Shown here: positions 38,001-48,271 of the stretch, piece after piece
Layout: each line of letters opens with the position of its first letter
Numbering within the stretch: the first letter of the stretch is position 1
Assembly: GCF_013337115.1 (NCBI RefSeq)
Contig: NZ_SGWE01000004.1
Span: forward strand, 2,797,501 to 2,861,500
DNA: 64,000 bases
Reading direction: 5' to 3'
Source: Deinococcus sp. JMULE3
GTDB taxonomy: Bacteria > Deinococcota > Deinococci > Deinococcales > Deinococcaceae
The notes under the pieces: generated by a model
What the model was told of the DNA's origin: nothing
The model's database searches: none
The model's input: only the letters and a program-made list of their open reading frames with translations
Made by a program: the position numbers and the translations under genes

Positions 38001-38672
38001 ATGAGCGCCGTGATCCACCTGCAAGCGCTCGGGCTGACCGAGTACGAGGCCCGTGCCTACACCGCCCTGCTGGCCCTGGGCCGCGCCGTCCCGGCCCGCG
38101 TGGCCCGGCAGGCCGGTATTCCCCGTCCGAAGATCTACGAGACGCTCGAACGCCTCGAGGGCCGCGGTCTGGCCGCCAAGGTCGGACAGAACCCCCTGGA
38201 GTACGCGCCGCTGAGCGCCCGCGAGTACCTCGCCCGCGCCCGCCGCGCCTTCGACGACCGTCTGGGCGCGCTGGACCGCGACCTGTCCCGCCTCGCCCCC
38301 GACCCGGCCCCGGAAGCCGTGTACCACCTGTACGGCGAGGCCGCCATCCGCAGCCTGTGCGAGGACCTCACCCTGAACGCCCGCCGCAGCCTGTTCATGG
38401 CCGGTGAGGCCAGCTTCGCCGACCGCCTGGAACGCCTCAGCCCGCGCGGCGTGGACCTGTACCGCACGCCGCTGACGAACCTGCCGGCCATCGCCGCGCC
38501 CGGCCAGCGTGCGTTCCTGCTCGCCCGCGACGGCGAGGCGGCCCTGGTGGCCCACTTCATCGACGAGGGCGGCGTCGGCGAGGCGCACGGCGTCCACACC
38601 CACAACCCCGTGATCATCCACCTGATCGAGGGGTACGTGCAGCTGGCCGCGCAGCAGCTTCAGCCCCGCTGA
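38001..38672 (+). CDS. TrmB-like transcriptional regulator
   Basis: A 223-residue protein. The N-terminal winged helix (LQALGLTEYEARAYTALLALGRAVPARVARQAGIPRPKIYETLERLEGRGL) is typical of TrmB, mostly known as sugar-responsive regulators in archaea. A coiled-coil and a PLD-like effector domain (residues 110-220) follow. TATGCT lies 8 nt before the ATG. Targets are unknown. Confidence 0.82.
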   Translation: MSAVIHLQALGLTEYEARAYTALLALGRAVPARVARQAGIPRPKIYETLERLEGRGLAAKVGQNPLEYAPLSAREYLARARRAFDDRLGALDRDLSRLAPDPAPEAVYHLYGEAAIRSLCEDLTLNARRSLFMAGEASFADRLERLSPRGVDLYRTPLTNLPAIAAPGQRAFLLARDGEAALVAHFIDEGGVGEAHGVHTHNPVIIHLIEGYVQLAAQQLQPR

Positions 38673-38703
38673 CCACCGCGCTGACCACGCCGCGCAGCGC
38701 GTC

Positions 38704-38732
38704 TTGACAGTCCGGAAGGTCGCTGCTAGCAT
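38704..38732 (+). promoter_or_regulatory. Strong promoter for the tRNA pair
   Basis: TTGACA (38704-38709), 17-bp spacer, TAGCAT (38727-38732). The tRNA-Ala starts 34 nt after the -10 box. Confidence 0.8.
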
Positions 38733-38766
38733 AGCTGAGCCTCAAAAGAGGCAGCAAGGCAAGCAA

Positions 38767-38842
<76 letters not shown>

Positions 38843-38848
38843 GAAGGT

Positions 38849-38873
38849 GCCCCGCACGCACGCGGGGCTTTTT
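38849..38873 (+). terminator. Terminator after tRNA-Ala
   Basis: GCCCCGC-ACGCAC-GCGGGGC followed by TTTTT. It lies between the two tRNAs, so it may set their ratio or be a processing signal. Confidence 0.8.
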
Positions 38874-38876
38874 CAA

Positions 38877-38953
<77 letters not shown>

Positions 38954-38961
38954 AGAGAACT

Positions 38962-38987
38962 CCGACCCTCACCGGGTCGGGGTTTTT
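38962..38987 (+). terminator. Terminator after the second tRNA
   Basis: CCGACCC-TCACC-GGGTCGG followed by GGTTTTT: a 7-bp stem and T-run. Confidence 0.82.
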
Positions 38988-39060
38988 GCGTTGTGCGGCG
39001 CGTCTCTGCGTGTGTGACGGCACCCTGCGCGGGTCGGGGCGCGGGCCTAGAATGCCTGTC

Positions 39061-39852
39061 ATGTCGTATGTGTCCCTGACTCCCACGCGCGGCGAGGTGC
39101 CGCGTGACACCCTGGTCCGCTGGTTGAACGAGTACCTGAACGTGGGGGCCTTCAAGGACCCCAGCCTGAACGGCCTGCAGATCGAGGGCACCGGCACGGT
39201 GCGGCGCGTGGCGGTCGCGGTGGACAGCAGCCTGAAAACCATCCAGCACGCGGCGGACAGCGGCGCGGACCTGCTGATCACGCACCACGGGCTGTTCTGG
39301 GGTGATCCGCTGGCCCTGAGTGGCCCGCACCGTGAACGGGTCCGCACGGCGCTGATGGCGGACCTGAACCTGTACGTGTCGCACATCCCGCTGGACGCGC
39401 ATCCGGTCGTGGGGAACAACGCGATGATCGCGCAGGCGTTGACGCTGCAGAACACCGAGCCGTTCGGCGAGTGGGCGGGCGGGAAGATCGGCATTGCCGG
39501 CGAGTTGCCGTTCGAGCAGTCCCTGCAGGACTTCGCTGACCGCGTGCAGAAACTGACCGGGGAGATCTGCCTCGTGCACGGGGGCGGGCGCTCGCCGACG
39601 GTGCGGCGCCTGGGGGTCCTGAGCGGGAGTGGCGCGGGCAGCATCGCCGAGGCGGCCGCGATGGGCCTGGACACCCTGCTGACCGGCGAGCCCGAGCACA
39701 AGCACTTCCATGACGCCTTCGAGTACGGCGTGAACGTGATCTACGCCGGGCACTACGAGACCGAGGTGTTCGGCGTGCGCGCCCTGGCCGCCCGCCTGGA
39801 GGACGAGTTCGGGCTGGCGTGGCAGTTCCTGCATCACCCCACCGGCCTGTGA
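39061..39852 (+). CDS. Nif3-like dinuclear metal centre protein
   Basis: A 263-residue protein of the NIF3/YbgI family. NVGAFKDPSLNGLQIEG at the N-terminus, ITHHGLFWG (metal His-His) and GEPEHKHFHDAFEYGVNVIYAGHYETE (metal His/Glu) are conserved. It forms hexamers with two metals per site; the role is unsettled (reported as GTP cyclohydrolase-like or NAD-related). TAGAAT lies 7 nt before the ATG. The stop overlaps the tmk start. Confidence 0.88.
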   Translation: MSYVSLTPTRGEVPRDTLVRWLNEYLNVGAFKDPSLNGLQIEGTGTVRRVAVAVDSSLKTIQHAADSGADLLITHHGLFWGDPLALSGPHRERVRTALMADLNLYVSHIPLDAHPVVGNNAMIAQALTLQNTEPFGEWAGGKIGIAGELPFEQSLQDFADRVQKLTGEICLVHGGGRSPTVRRLGVLSGSGAGSIAEAAAMGLDTLLTGEPEHKHFHDAFEYGVNVIYAGHYETEVFGVRALAARLEDEFGLAWQFLHHPTGL

Positions 39853-40475
39853 CGCCGCCGCCGGGATTGTTCGTCAGCTTCGAGGGACCCGAGGGGGCCG
39901 GGAAGAGCACGCAGCTCGCCCGGCTGGACGCGCGTCTGGACACCCACGGCGTGCCGCACTGCCTGACCCGCGAGCCCGGCGGGACGCCCCTGGGCACGCG
40001 GGTGCGCGAGGTGCTGCTCGACCCCGCGCTGACCATCGATCCGCTGCCGGAGTTCCTGCTGTACTCCGCGAGCCGCGCGCAGCTGGTCGCCAACGAGATC
40101 CGCCCGGCGCTGAACCGGGGCGAGGTGGTCGTGTGCGACCGTTACGCCGATTCCAGCCTCGCGTACCAGGGGGCGGGGCGCGGGCTGCCCGTGAACCTCC
40201 TGCGGGAGATCACGCTGGCCGCCACGGACGGCCTCACGCCGGACCTGACGGTGCTGCTCGACCTCGACCCGGTCGTGGGTCTGGAACGCGCCGCGCGGCG
40301 CGGGCAGCCCGACCGGCTGGAACAGGCGGACCTCGACTTCCACCGCCGCGTGCGGGCCGGGTTCCTGCACCTCGCGGAGCAGACCCCCGCGCGCTTCCTG
40401 GTGCTGGACGCCACCCGCCCGGCCGACGACCTGTCGGACGCGATCTGGCAGGCGGTGCAGGCGCGGCTGCCCTGA
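39849..40475 (+). CDS. tmk: Thymidylate kinase
   Basis: A 208-residue kinase making dTDP from dTMP. P-loop FEGPEGAGKST, DR(Y) motif VVCDRYADSSLAYQGAGRGL and the TREPGGTPLG segment are typical. The GTG start at 39849 overlaps the Nif3-like stop (GTGA). Confidence 0.95.
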   Translation: MTPPPGLFVSFEGPEGAGKSTQLARLDARLDTHGVPHCLTREPGGTPLGTRVREVLLDPALTIDPLPEFLLYSASRAQLVANEIRPALNRGEVVVCDRYADSSLAYQGAGRGLPVNLLREITLAATDGLTPDLTVLLDLDPVVGLERAARRGQPDRLEQADLDFHRRVRAGFLHLAEQTPARFLVLDATRPADDLSDAIWQAVQARLP

Positions 40476-40492
40476 ACACGGGGCAGGGTAAG

Positions 40493-40519
40493 GGGGGCGG
40501 CCGATCAGTGGCCGCCCCC
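40493..40519. terminator. Bidirectional hairpin between converging genes
   Basis: GGGGGCGGCC (40493-40502) pairs perfectly with GGCCGCCCCC (40510-40519) around a 7-nt loop, between tmk and the glutaminyl cyclase gene. Confidence 0.7.
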
Positions 40520-40532
40520 TCCTGCGTTCAGG

Positions 40533-41381
40533 TCAGCGGCGTGTGCGGGCGCGGCCGGTCGTGCCGGGGTCCTCGGCCTTCACACCGGGCAGTTTCACCT
40601 CGAACAGGGTCGGCCAGCGTTTGCCGGTCAGCAGCAGCGTGCCGCGCTCGGGAATGAACGCGATGCCGTTGGGCACGTCGTCGAAGGTCAGGGCGTGCCC
40701 GGCCTTCGCGGCGGCGGCGCTGGCCTCGCGGGTCAGGGCCGACACGTCGATCCAGGCGGTGACCTTCCCGGTCTGCGGGTCGATCCGCGCGATGCGGTCG
40801 GTCAGCCAAACGTTGGCGTACACGCTGCCCTGCACGTACTCCAGTTCGTTCAGGTTCTTCACGGGCTGTCCGGCGTCCGTGACCTGCACGCTGCGCTTGA
40901 CCCGGAACGTCTTCGGGTCGCGCCACACCAGCGTCGGCGAACCGTTGCTCATGATCAGCGCCTTGCCGTCGGTGGTCAGGCCCCAGCCCTCGCCGCTGTA
41001 GCGGTAGCGGCCCGTTTCCTTGAGCGTCGCGGCGTCGAAGGTGACGGCCACGCCGTCCTCCCAGGTGAGGTGGTACGCCACGCCGTTCAGGGCCGTGACG
41101 CCCTCACCGAACGCGCCCGCGATGGGGGTGGCGACCTTCGCGAGGACCTTCCCGGTCTTCAGGTCCACGCGCCGCACGCCGGACTGACCGACGACGCCGG
41201 TGCTTTCCAGCAGCGTGCCGCTCCCCAGGTACTGCAGGCCCTGCGTGAACGCCGCGCGGTCGTGGAGGTAACGGGCCGTCACGGTGGGCGTCAGGACAGG
41301 CGTCGCGACCGACTGGGCGGCAGAAGGGGGCGCCGACAGGGTCAGCAGCAGGCAGGGAAGCAGGAGGGCACCGGAACGCAC
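40533..41381 (-). CDS. Glutaminyl-peptide cyclotransferase (beta-propeller type)
   Basis: A 282-residue exported enzyme that makes N-terminal pyroglutamate. The signal peptide is RSGALLLPCLLLTLSAPPSAAQ. Family motifs are FTQGLQYLGSGTLLESTG, YSGEGWGLTTDGK, NLNELEYV and NGIAFIPERGTLLLTGKRWP. It ends in a basic tail. The GTG start at 41381 is fixed by TACCAT 6 nt upstream. Confidence 0.88.
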   Translation of the reverse strand: MRSGALLLPCLLLTLSAPPSAAQSVATPVLTPTVTARYLHDRAAFTQGLQYLGSGTLLESTGVVGQSGVRRVDLKTGKVLAKVATPIAGAFGEGVTALNGVAYHLTWEDGVAVTFDAATLKETGRYRYSGEGWGLTTDGKALIMSNGSPTLVWRDPKTFRVKRSVQVTDAGQPVKNLNELEYVQGSVYANVWLTDRIARIDPQTGKVTAWIDVSALTREASAAAAKAGHALTFDDVPNGIAFIPERGTLLLTGKRWPTLFEVKLPGVKAEDPGTTGRARTRR

Positions 41382-41459
41382 GCCCACATGGTAGCGGGCC
41401 GCGTCCGGGACGCGCGGAGGCGTCTGCCTGCATGCGGGTTGATGAAGGCCGTCCGAAGG

Positions 41460-42578
41460 TCAGGGACGTGTGGAGGTGGTGTCCAGGGCCTGTTCGGCAG
41501 TCGCCCGCACCGTCTCGTGCGGGTCGTCCAGCAGCGGCGTCAGATGCCCGGTCTCGCCCCACTGCCCAAGGGCCCAGGCGGCCGCCTCCCGCACCTCCCA
41601 GGCGGGGTCCTGTGCACCGGCCAGGATCAGCGGCCAGCCCTGCGGCGCGCGGGTGTTCCCCAGGACCGTCAGGGCGTTGCGGGCCATGCCCTTGCGCCGG
41701 GGGCGCAGGAACGCCGTGCCCGCCCACTGCCGCTCGAACTCCCGCTCGCTGACCCCGAAGAAACGCGACAGGTCCGGGTGCGCCAGTTCCGGGTCGGGTT
41801 TCAGCAGCTGCGCCAGGGGCCCCGCCTTCAGGGTCCACGGGCAGACCTCGCTGCACACGTCACAGCCGAACAGCCACTCGCCCATCCCAGGCCGCAGCTC
41901 GTGCGGGACCGGCCCGCGGTGCTCGATGGTCAGGTACGACACGCAGCGCCGCGCGTCGATCGCGCGGTCCGGACCGATCGCGGCGGTCGGGCAGGCCGTC
42001 ACGCAGCGCGCGCAGCGCCCACAGCGGTCCGGGTGCGCCTCCGCCCCGCCGGGGTGCGGGAGGTCGGTCAGCAGGACCGCCAGCGTCACGAACGCACCCA
42101 GCCCCGTGCTGACCATCATCCCGGACTTCCCGCGCCAGCCCAGGAACGCCCCAGACGCGAACAGCCGCTCCATGACGGGCCCGTGATCCACGTACCCGCG
42201 CGCCCGCACGCCCAGCCGCGCCGCCTCCGCCTCCAGCCGCGACAGCACCGGCTGCAGCTGGTCGTGGTAGTCCGGCGTCCACGCGTAGCGCGCCACGCGG
42301 CCCACCCGCACGCCCCCCTCCGGCACGGGCGGCGGCGCGAACGCGTGCGACACGCCCAGCACCAGCACGCTCTGCACGCCCTCCAGGCGCTGAGAAGGAT
42401 CAGCCCGCACCGGCAGTTGCCGCTCCAGGTAACCCATGCCCGCGTGCCGTCCCGCCGCCAGCCACCCCGCGTACTCGTCCACCGCCGCGCGCGGCACCCG
42501 CGCCGGAGCCCACCCGACCGCGTCCGCCCCGAGGCTCAGGGCGAGGTCGTGAAGCATGTCATGGGGCGAGGCGCTCAT
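41460..42578 (-). CDS. queG: Epoxyqueuosine reductase
   Basis: A 372-residue cobalamin- and Fe-S-dependent enzyme for the last step of queuosine synthesis in tRNA. The N-part (about 1-190) binds cobalamin. Two [4Fe-4S] motifs are CGRCARCVTACP and CDVCSEVCP. The C-terminal HEAT-like part (NALTVLGNTRAPQGW...DPHETVRATAEQAL) binds tRNA. It follows opcA in the same direction, 83 bp downstream. Confidence 0.93.
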   Translation of the reverse strand: MSASPHDMLHDLALSLGADAVGWAPARVPRAAVDEYAGWLAAGRHAGMGYLERQLPVRADPSQRLEGVQSVLVLGVSHAFAPPPVPEGGVRVGRVARYAWTPDYHDQLQPVLSRLEAEAARLGVRARGYVDHGPVMERLFASGAFLGWRGKSGMMVSTGLGAFVTLAVLLTDLPHPGGAEAHPDRCGRCARCVTACPTAAIGPDRAIDARRCVSYLTIEHRGPVPHELRPGMGEWLFGCDVCSEVCPWTLKAGPLAQLLKPDPELAHPDLSRFFGVSEREFERQWAGTAFLRPRRKGMARNALTVLGNTRAPQGWPLILAGAQDPAWEVREAAAWALGQWGETGHLTPLLDDPHETVRATAEQALDTTSTRP

Positions 42579-42661
42579 CGCCGCGCAGTATGCCGCGCCG
42601 CCCGAACTGGAAAGGGGAGAGGCCGCACCAGACCAGCGGCGCGGCCCCTCCTGCTGGGCGG

Positions 42662-43606
42662 TTACAGCGTCTGTTTTGCCAGGGTCCAGGCGCGTTCGAA
42701 GACCTCGCCGCGTTCGGGGCGGGCCATCACGCGCGCCAGTCCCTGCGCCAGCGTCATGCTGGGCACGGGCACCTCGCTGACGCGCTGCGTGCCGTCCCAG
42801 TGGCAGGCGGCCAGGGCGATGTCGCCGCCCTCGGCCTTCAGGCTGAAGGTCACGCCCTCGCCGCGCAGTTCGACGCCGCACAGGTCGCCGTTCTCGCGGC
42901 CACAGCGGCCCATCTTGAACTCCACGGTGCTCAGGTCCGTCCAGCCCAGCGTGCTCGCGATGAAGCCCGCGAACAGCCGCGCCGGGAGGTCCTTCTTCCC
43001 GGCGTGCCGGACGGTCAGGTGCGTCACGCGCGGCAGCTGCCGGGCCGCGTCCGGCGAGTCGAACAGCTGCGCCAGCGCCTCACGCCAGCTCGCCGAGCGG
43101 CTCCAGCCCAGGTCCGCCAGCGCGTAGTGCCGCGACGGCGGGACGTCCAGCGTCAGGCTGTCCACGATCACCTGATCGGCGATCTCGGTCAGTTCCGCCA
43201 GCAGCGTGCCCTCGGGTCGGCTGTCCGCGCCCCACCAGACGTGGTTCACGGTCGCCGGGCGGATCAGCGGCAGGATCGCGCCCTGCAACTGCTCGGGGCT
43301 GGCCTCCAGTGTCAGGCGTTCCACGTACAGCCCGCCCGTCTGCGGGACGAGCGCGGCGTGCACGGTCAGGTCGTCGGTGCCGTCCATCACGCCGATGATC
43401 TGCCGTCCCGCGTAGCGGCCCTCCAGGCCCGCGAGGGCCTCCTGCACGCGGCCCAGGTGCTTCTTCACGGTCAGGGCGATCATGTTCCCGGTGTAGGCGC
43501 GCGTCTCCACGTTCGTCTGCACCCACAGTTCGTCCAGCGTCGCCTGGGCCTTGCGGACGGTGGTGTCCACCGGCCCCAGCGGTTTCAGGTCCGTCGCGTA
43601 CGTCAC
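42662..43606 (-). CDS. opcA: Glucose-6-phosphate dehydrogenase assembly protein OpcA
   Basis: A 314-residue OpcA-family protein that assembles or activates G6PD, best known in cyanobacteria and actinobacteria. [33 protein letters not shown] and [31 protein letters not shown] are typical. GGGAGG lies 8 nt before the GTG at 43606. It is the third gene of gnd-zwf-opcA. Confidence 0.9.
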   Translation of the reverse strand: MTYATDLKPLGPVDTTVRKAQATLDELWVQTNVETRAYTGNMIALTVKKHLGRVQEALAGLEGRYAGRQIIGVMDGTDDLTVHAALVPQTGGLYVERLTLEASPEQLQGAILPLIRPATVNHVWWGADSRPEGTLLAELTEIADQVIVDSLTLDVPPSRHYALADLGWSRSASWREALAQLFDSPDAARQLPRVTHLTVRHAGKKDLPARLFAGFIASTLGWTDLSTVEFKMGRCGRENGDLCGVELRGEGVTFSLKAEGGDIALAACHWDGTQRVSEVPVPSMTLAQGLARVMARPERGEVFERAWTLAKQTL

Positions 43607-43622
43607 GCACTCACCTCCCGGT

Positions 43623-45415
<1,793 letters not shown>

Positions 45416-45419
<4 letters not shown>

Positions 45420-46486
45420 GCGTCACCCTTCACGCGCTGCTGGCCGGTCTCGCCCAGTTGCTCGGCGGCGCTGCCCTCGCCTGTGCTGGCGGTCTGGCCG
45501 ATGTTCTCCGGCGCGGCCACCTTGGGGTGATCGCCGGGCGCCACCTCGGGCACCAGGCCCTCCTGGCGGGGGGACTCGATGGTCTTCACGGCGTGCCCGC
45601 CGAACGCGCGGCGCATCGCCGAGAGCATCTGCCCGGCGTAGCTGACCTCCTGCTGGCTGCGGAAGCGCATCTGCGTCGCCAGGGTGATCACGGGGGTCGG
45701 CACGCCCAGCTCGATGGAGTCGATGATCGTCCAGCGGCCCTCGCCACTGTCCGCCACGTAATCCGAGAGCTTCTCGAACTCGGCCTTGTTCTGCAGCGCC
45801 TCGGCGGTCAGGTCGAGCAGCCAGGAACGCACGACGCTGCCGTGCCGCCACAGTTCGGCGATCTGCGCCATGTCGAGGTTGAAGTCCTGGTGCGCCTTCA
45901 TCAGCTCGAAGCCCTCGGCGTAGGCCTGCATCATGCCGTACTCGATGCCGTTGTGGACCATCTTCACGTAGTGCCCGCTGCCCGCCGGGCCCATGCGGCC
46001 CCAGCCGCGGTCCGCGGCGGGCGCGAGCGCCTCGAAGGCGGGCCGCAGGCGCTCGACGGCCTCCTCGGCGCCGCCGATCATCATGGCGTAGCCTTCCTTG
46101 AGGCCCCACACGCCGCCGGACGTGCCGACGTCCACGAAGTGAATGCCTTTTTCGGCGAGGTCCTCGGCGCGGCGGATGCTGTCCTTGTAGTTGCTGTTCC
46201 CACCGTCGATGACGATGTCGCCGGGCGCGAGGCGCGAGGCGAGGTCGTCGATGACGCTCTGGGTGATCTTCCCGGCAGGCACCATGACCCACACGGCGCG
46301 CGTGCCGGGCTCGCCCAGCGAGGCGATCAGGTCGTCCATGCTGCGAGCACCACGGGCGCCCTGACGTTCGATCTGCGCGACGGATTCCTCGCTGCGGTCG
46401 TAGCCGGTGACCTCGATGCCACCCTGGGTGAGGCGAAGAACCATGTTGCCGCCCATCTTGCCCAGTCCGATCATGCCTAGTTTCAT
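45416..46486 (-). CDS. gnd: 6-phosphogluconate dehydrogenase, decarboxylating (short type)
   Basis: A 356-residue enzyme of the shorter bacterial class. N-terminal Rossmann motif [15 protein letters not shown]; catalytic region [11 protein letters not shown]...[41 protein letters not shown] contains the key lysine. The last 45 residues are a polar tail. GGGAGGACAACC precedes the ATG. It leads the gnd-zwf-opcA operon; a palindrome upstream suggests sugar control. Confidence 0.93.
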
Positions 46487-46503
46487 GGTTGTCCTCCCGG
46501 CGT

Positions 46504-46545
46504 GGAAGCGCTTCCGGCCTTCCCGCCTCAACGTGAAGCACTATA
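46504..46545 (-). promoter_or_regulatory. gnd-zwf-opcA promoter and LacI-type palindrome
   Basis: On the minus strand TATAGT (46545-46540) is a -10 candidate. Downstream of it, GGAAGCGCTTCC (46515-46504) is a perfect 12-bp palindrome with the central CG of LacI/GalR-family operators. It lies between the transcription start and the ribosome site, where a bound repressor could block elongation. Confidence 0.5.
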
Positions 46546-46699
46546 CGTCCGCCCCGCCACGTGACGTCCAGGGCAACGCGCAGCTTCAGGGCGCATGAAC
46601 AGAGCAGTCCTCCACATGACGGCGCCACACCGGAATCCAGTGCCGCCCCGGCGCGACCGGCACGCCCCAGGGCTCCACGCCCACCCGCTCACGTTCTCA

Positions 46700-46712
46700 A
46701 ACGGAATCCGGA
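46700..46712. repeat. 13-bp miniature of the stop-codon element (G)
   Basis: AACGGAATCCGGA flanked by TCA on both sides (46697-46699 and 46713-46715). The right TCA is the TGA stop of the ABC ATPase gene on the minus strand. The 13-mer equals the left tip of the 132-bp element with one change. Confidence 0.7.
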
Positions 46713-47411
46713 TCAGTCGAAGTCCGGCGCGTTGCCGGTGAACTGCCCGTCGAGCAGGTGCAGCGTGCGGTCCGCGTGACGGGTCAGGCGGTCGTCGTGC
46801 GTGACGAGCAGTACGCCCGCCCCCTCCTCCCGCGCGAGGTTCACGAGCAGCTCCGCTACGGCCTGCGCGTTCGCGCGGTCCAGGCTGCCGGTCGGTTCAT
46901 CCGCCAGCACCGCCGCCGGGTGCGCCGCGAGCGCCCGCGCGACCGCCACCCGTTGCCGCTCGCCGCCACTCAGGACCGCCGGGTACGCGTCCTCGCGGCC
47001 CGACAGGCCCACCCGCGCCAGCAGTTCGCGCGCCCTCCCCGGATCGCCCCGGCCCGACAGGCGCGACGGGATCAGCACGTTCTCCAGCACCGTCAGGTCC
47101 TCCAGCAGGTAGTGATGCTGGAACACCAGCCCCAGCTGCCCGGCGCGGCGCCGCGCGCGGTCCTGCGTGCCCAGGGTGTCCACCCGCTCGCCGGCCCAGT
47201 GCACCTCGCCCTCCTGCGGGGCGTCCAGGCCGCCCAGCAGGTGCAGCAGGGTGCTCTTGCCGCTGCCGGACGGGCCGGTCACGGCCACCACCTCGCCCCG
47301 CTGCACGGTCAGGCTCACGCCGCGCAGCACGGTCTGCGGTCCGAACGCCTGCTTCAGGTCACGGCCTTCCAGGGCAGGGGCGGCGGTCGGGGCGGCACTC
47401 GGGGCGGTCAC
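46713..47411 (-). CDS. ABC transporter ATP-binding protein (LolD/MacB type)
   Basis: A 232-residue ATPase. Walker [11 protein letters not shown]-loop [20 protein letters not shown], signature [15 protein letters not shown], and Walker [14 protein letters not shown]. The [11 protein letters not shown] and EPTGSLD wording is typical of the LolD/FtsE/MacB group that works with lipoprotein release or peptide efflux permeases, but no permease gene is adjacent. The GTG start at 47411 fits TAGCAT 7 nt upstream; ATG at 47420 overlaps that box. Confidence 0.85.
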   Translation of the reverse strand: MTAPSAAPTAAPALEGRDLKQAFGPQTVLRGVSLTVQRGEVVAVTGPSGSGKSTLLHLLGGLDAPQEGEVHWAGERVDTLGTQDRARRRAGQLGLVFQHHYLLEDLTVLENVLIPSRLSGRGDPGRARELLARVGLSGREDAYPAVLSGGERQRVAVARALAAHPAAVLADEPTGSLDRANAQAVAELLVNLAREEGAGVLLVTHDDRLTRHADRTLHLLDGQFTGNAPDFD

Positions 47412-47541
47412 GCGGCGCATGCTACAGCGGAACGCCCCGCCGCAAACCGGACCTGCGGCGCGTTTCTCATCTTCACGTTCTGCGGTGCTTCCCGCCCGGT
47501 GACTGTTCACGCGTGCCGAGTCAGGCTAGGATGTGCGGGAA

Positions 47542-48237
47542 ATGTCGCGGCTGGATGATCTGAAACGCCTACCTCTCTTTCAGGATGTGCCGCAGGAAGC
47601 GCTTCAGGAAGCGTCGCAGGTGACCACCGAACGGCACTTCCGGGCCGGGCAGGTGATCCTGGAACAGGACGCCGAGGGCGAGGCCCTGCACCTGATCACG
47701 CGCGGTGTCGTCCGGGTGTCCCGCGTCAGCCTGGGCAGCCGCGAACGCGTCATGGGCGACGTGTACGCCCCGGCGGTCGTCGGCGAGACCGCCGTGCTGG
47801 GCGGCGGGGAACGCAGCGCCACGGTCCGCGCGCTGAGCGACGTCACGACCCTGATGCTGTACCGCACGCACTTCCAGCAGATCCTGCGCCGCCACCCGGA
47901 CGTCCTGTGGAACCTCAGCGCGATGCTCGTGCAGCGCGTCACGTTCCTGAACGACGAACTGATCGCCTTCGGCCTGAACACCGAGGCGGCCCTGAGTCAC
48001 GTCTTCACGAACCTGTACCAGCAGCGCGTCCGCGCCGGGGTGCCCAACCCCGAGGTGCTGCCCCTGAGCACGCAGGACATCATGGCCCGCATCTCGTCCA
48101 GCCGGGAGACCGTGTCGCGCGTCATGCGCCGCCTGCAACAGTCGGACCTCGTGCGCAGCAACGGCCAGCAGGTCATCCTGCTGAACGTGGACGGGCTGCT
48201 GGGCATCACCCTGGAAGAATCCGAACAGGGCGAATAG
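47542..48237 (+). CDS. Crp/Fnr-family transcriptional regulator
   Basis: A 231-residue protein. The cyclic-nucleotide-like domain (about 10-120: LPLFQDVPQEALQEASQVTTERHFRAGQVILEQDAEGEALHLITRGVVRVSRV) is followed by the dimer helix and a winged helix (STQDIMARISSSRETVSRVMRRLQQSDLV). No Fnr cysteine cluster is seen. D. radiodurans DdrI is of this family, but orthology cannot be shown here. TAGGAT lies 9 nt before the ATG at 47542; a GTG at 47533 is less likely. Confidence 0.85.
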   Translation: MSRLDDLKRLPLFQDVPQEALQEASQVTTERHFRAGQVILEQDAEGEALHLITRGVVRVSRVSLGSRERVMGDVYAPAVVGETAVLGGGERSATVRALSDVTTLMLYRTHFQQILRRHPDVLWNLSAMLVQRVTFLNDELIAFGLNTEAALSHVFTNLYQQRVRAGVPNPEVLPLSTQDIMARISSSRETVSRVMRRLQQSDLVRSNGQQVILLNVDGLLGITLEESEQGE

Positions 48238-48258
48238 CGCCAGACCCGCCACGTATCA

Positions 48259-48271
48259 GACGGAATCCGTA
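48259..48271. repeat. 13-bp miniature of the stop-codon element (H)
   Basis: GACGGAATCCGTA between TCA (48256-48258) and TCA (48272-48274). The right TCA is the TGA stop of the GGDEF gene. Same length and arrangement as the copy at 46700. Confidence 0.72.

Noticed and set aside
47542..48237. Naming the Crp-type gene as ddrI
   Set aside because: The family fits but orthology needs a search; only the family is stated.
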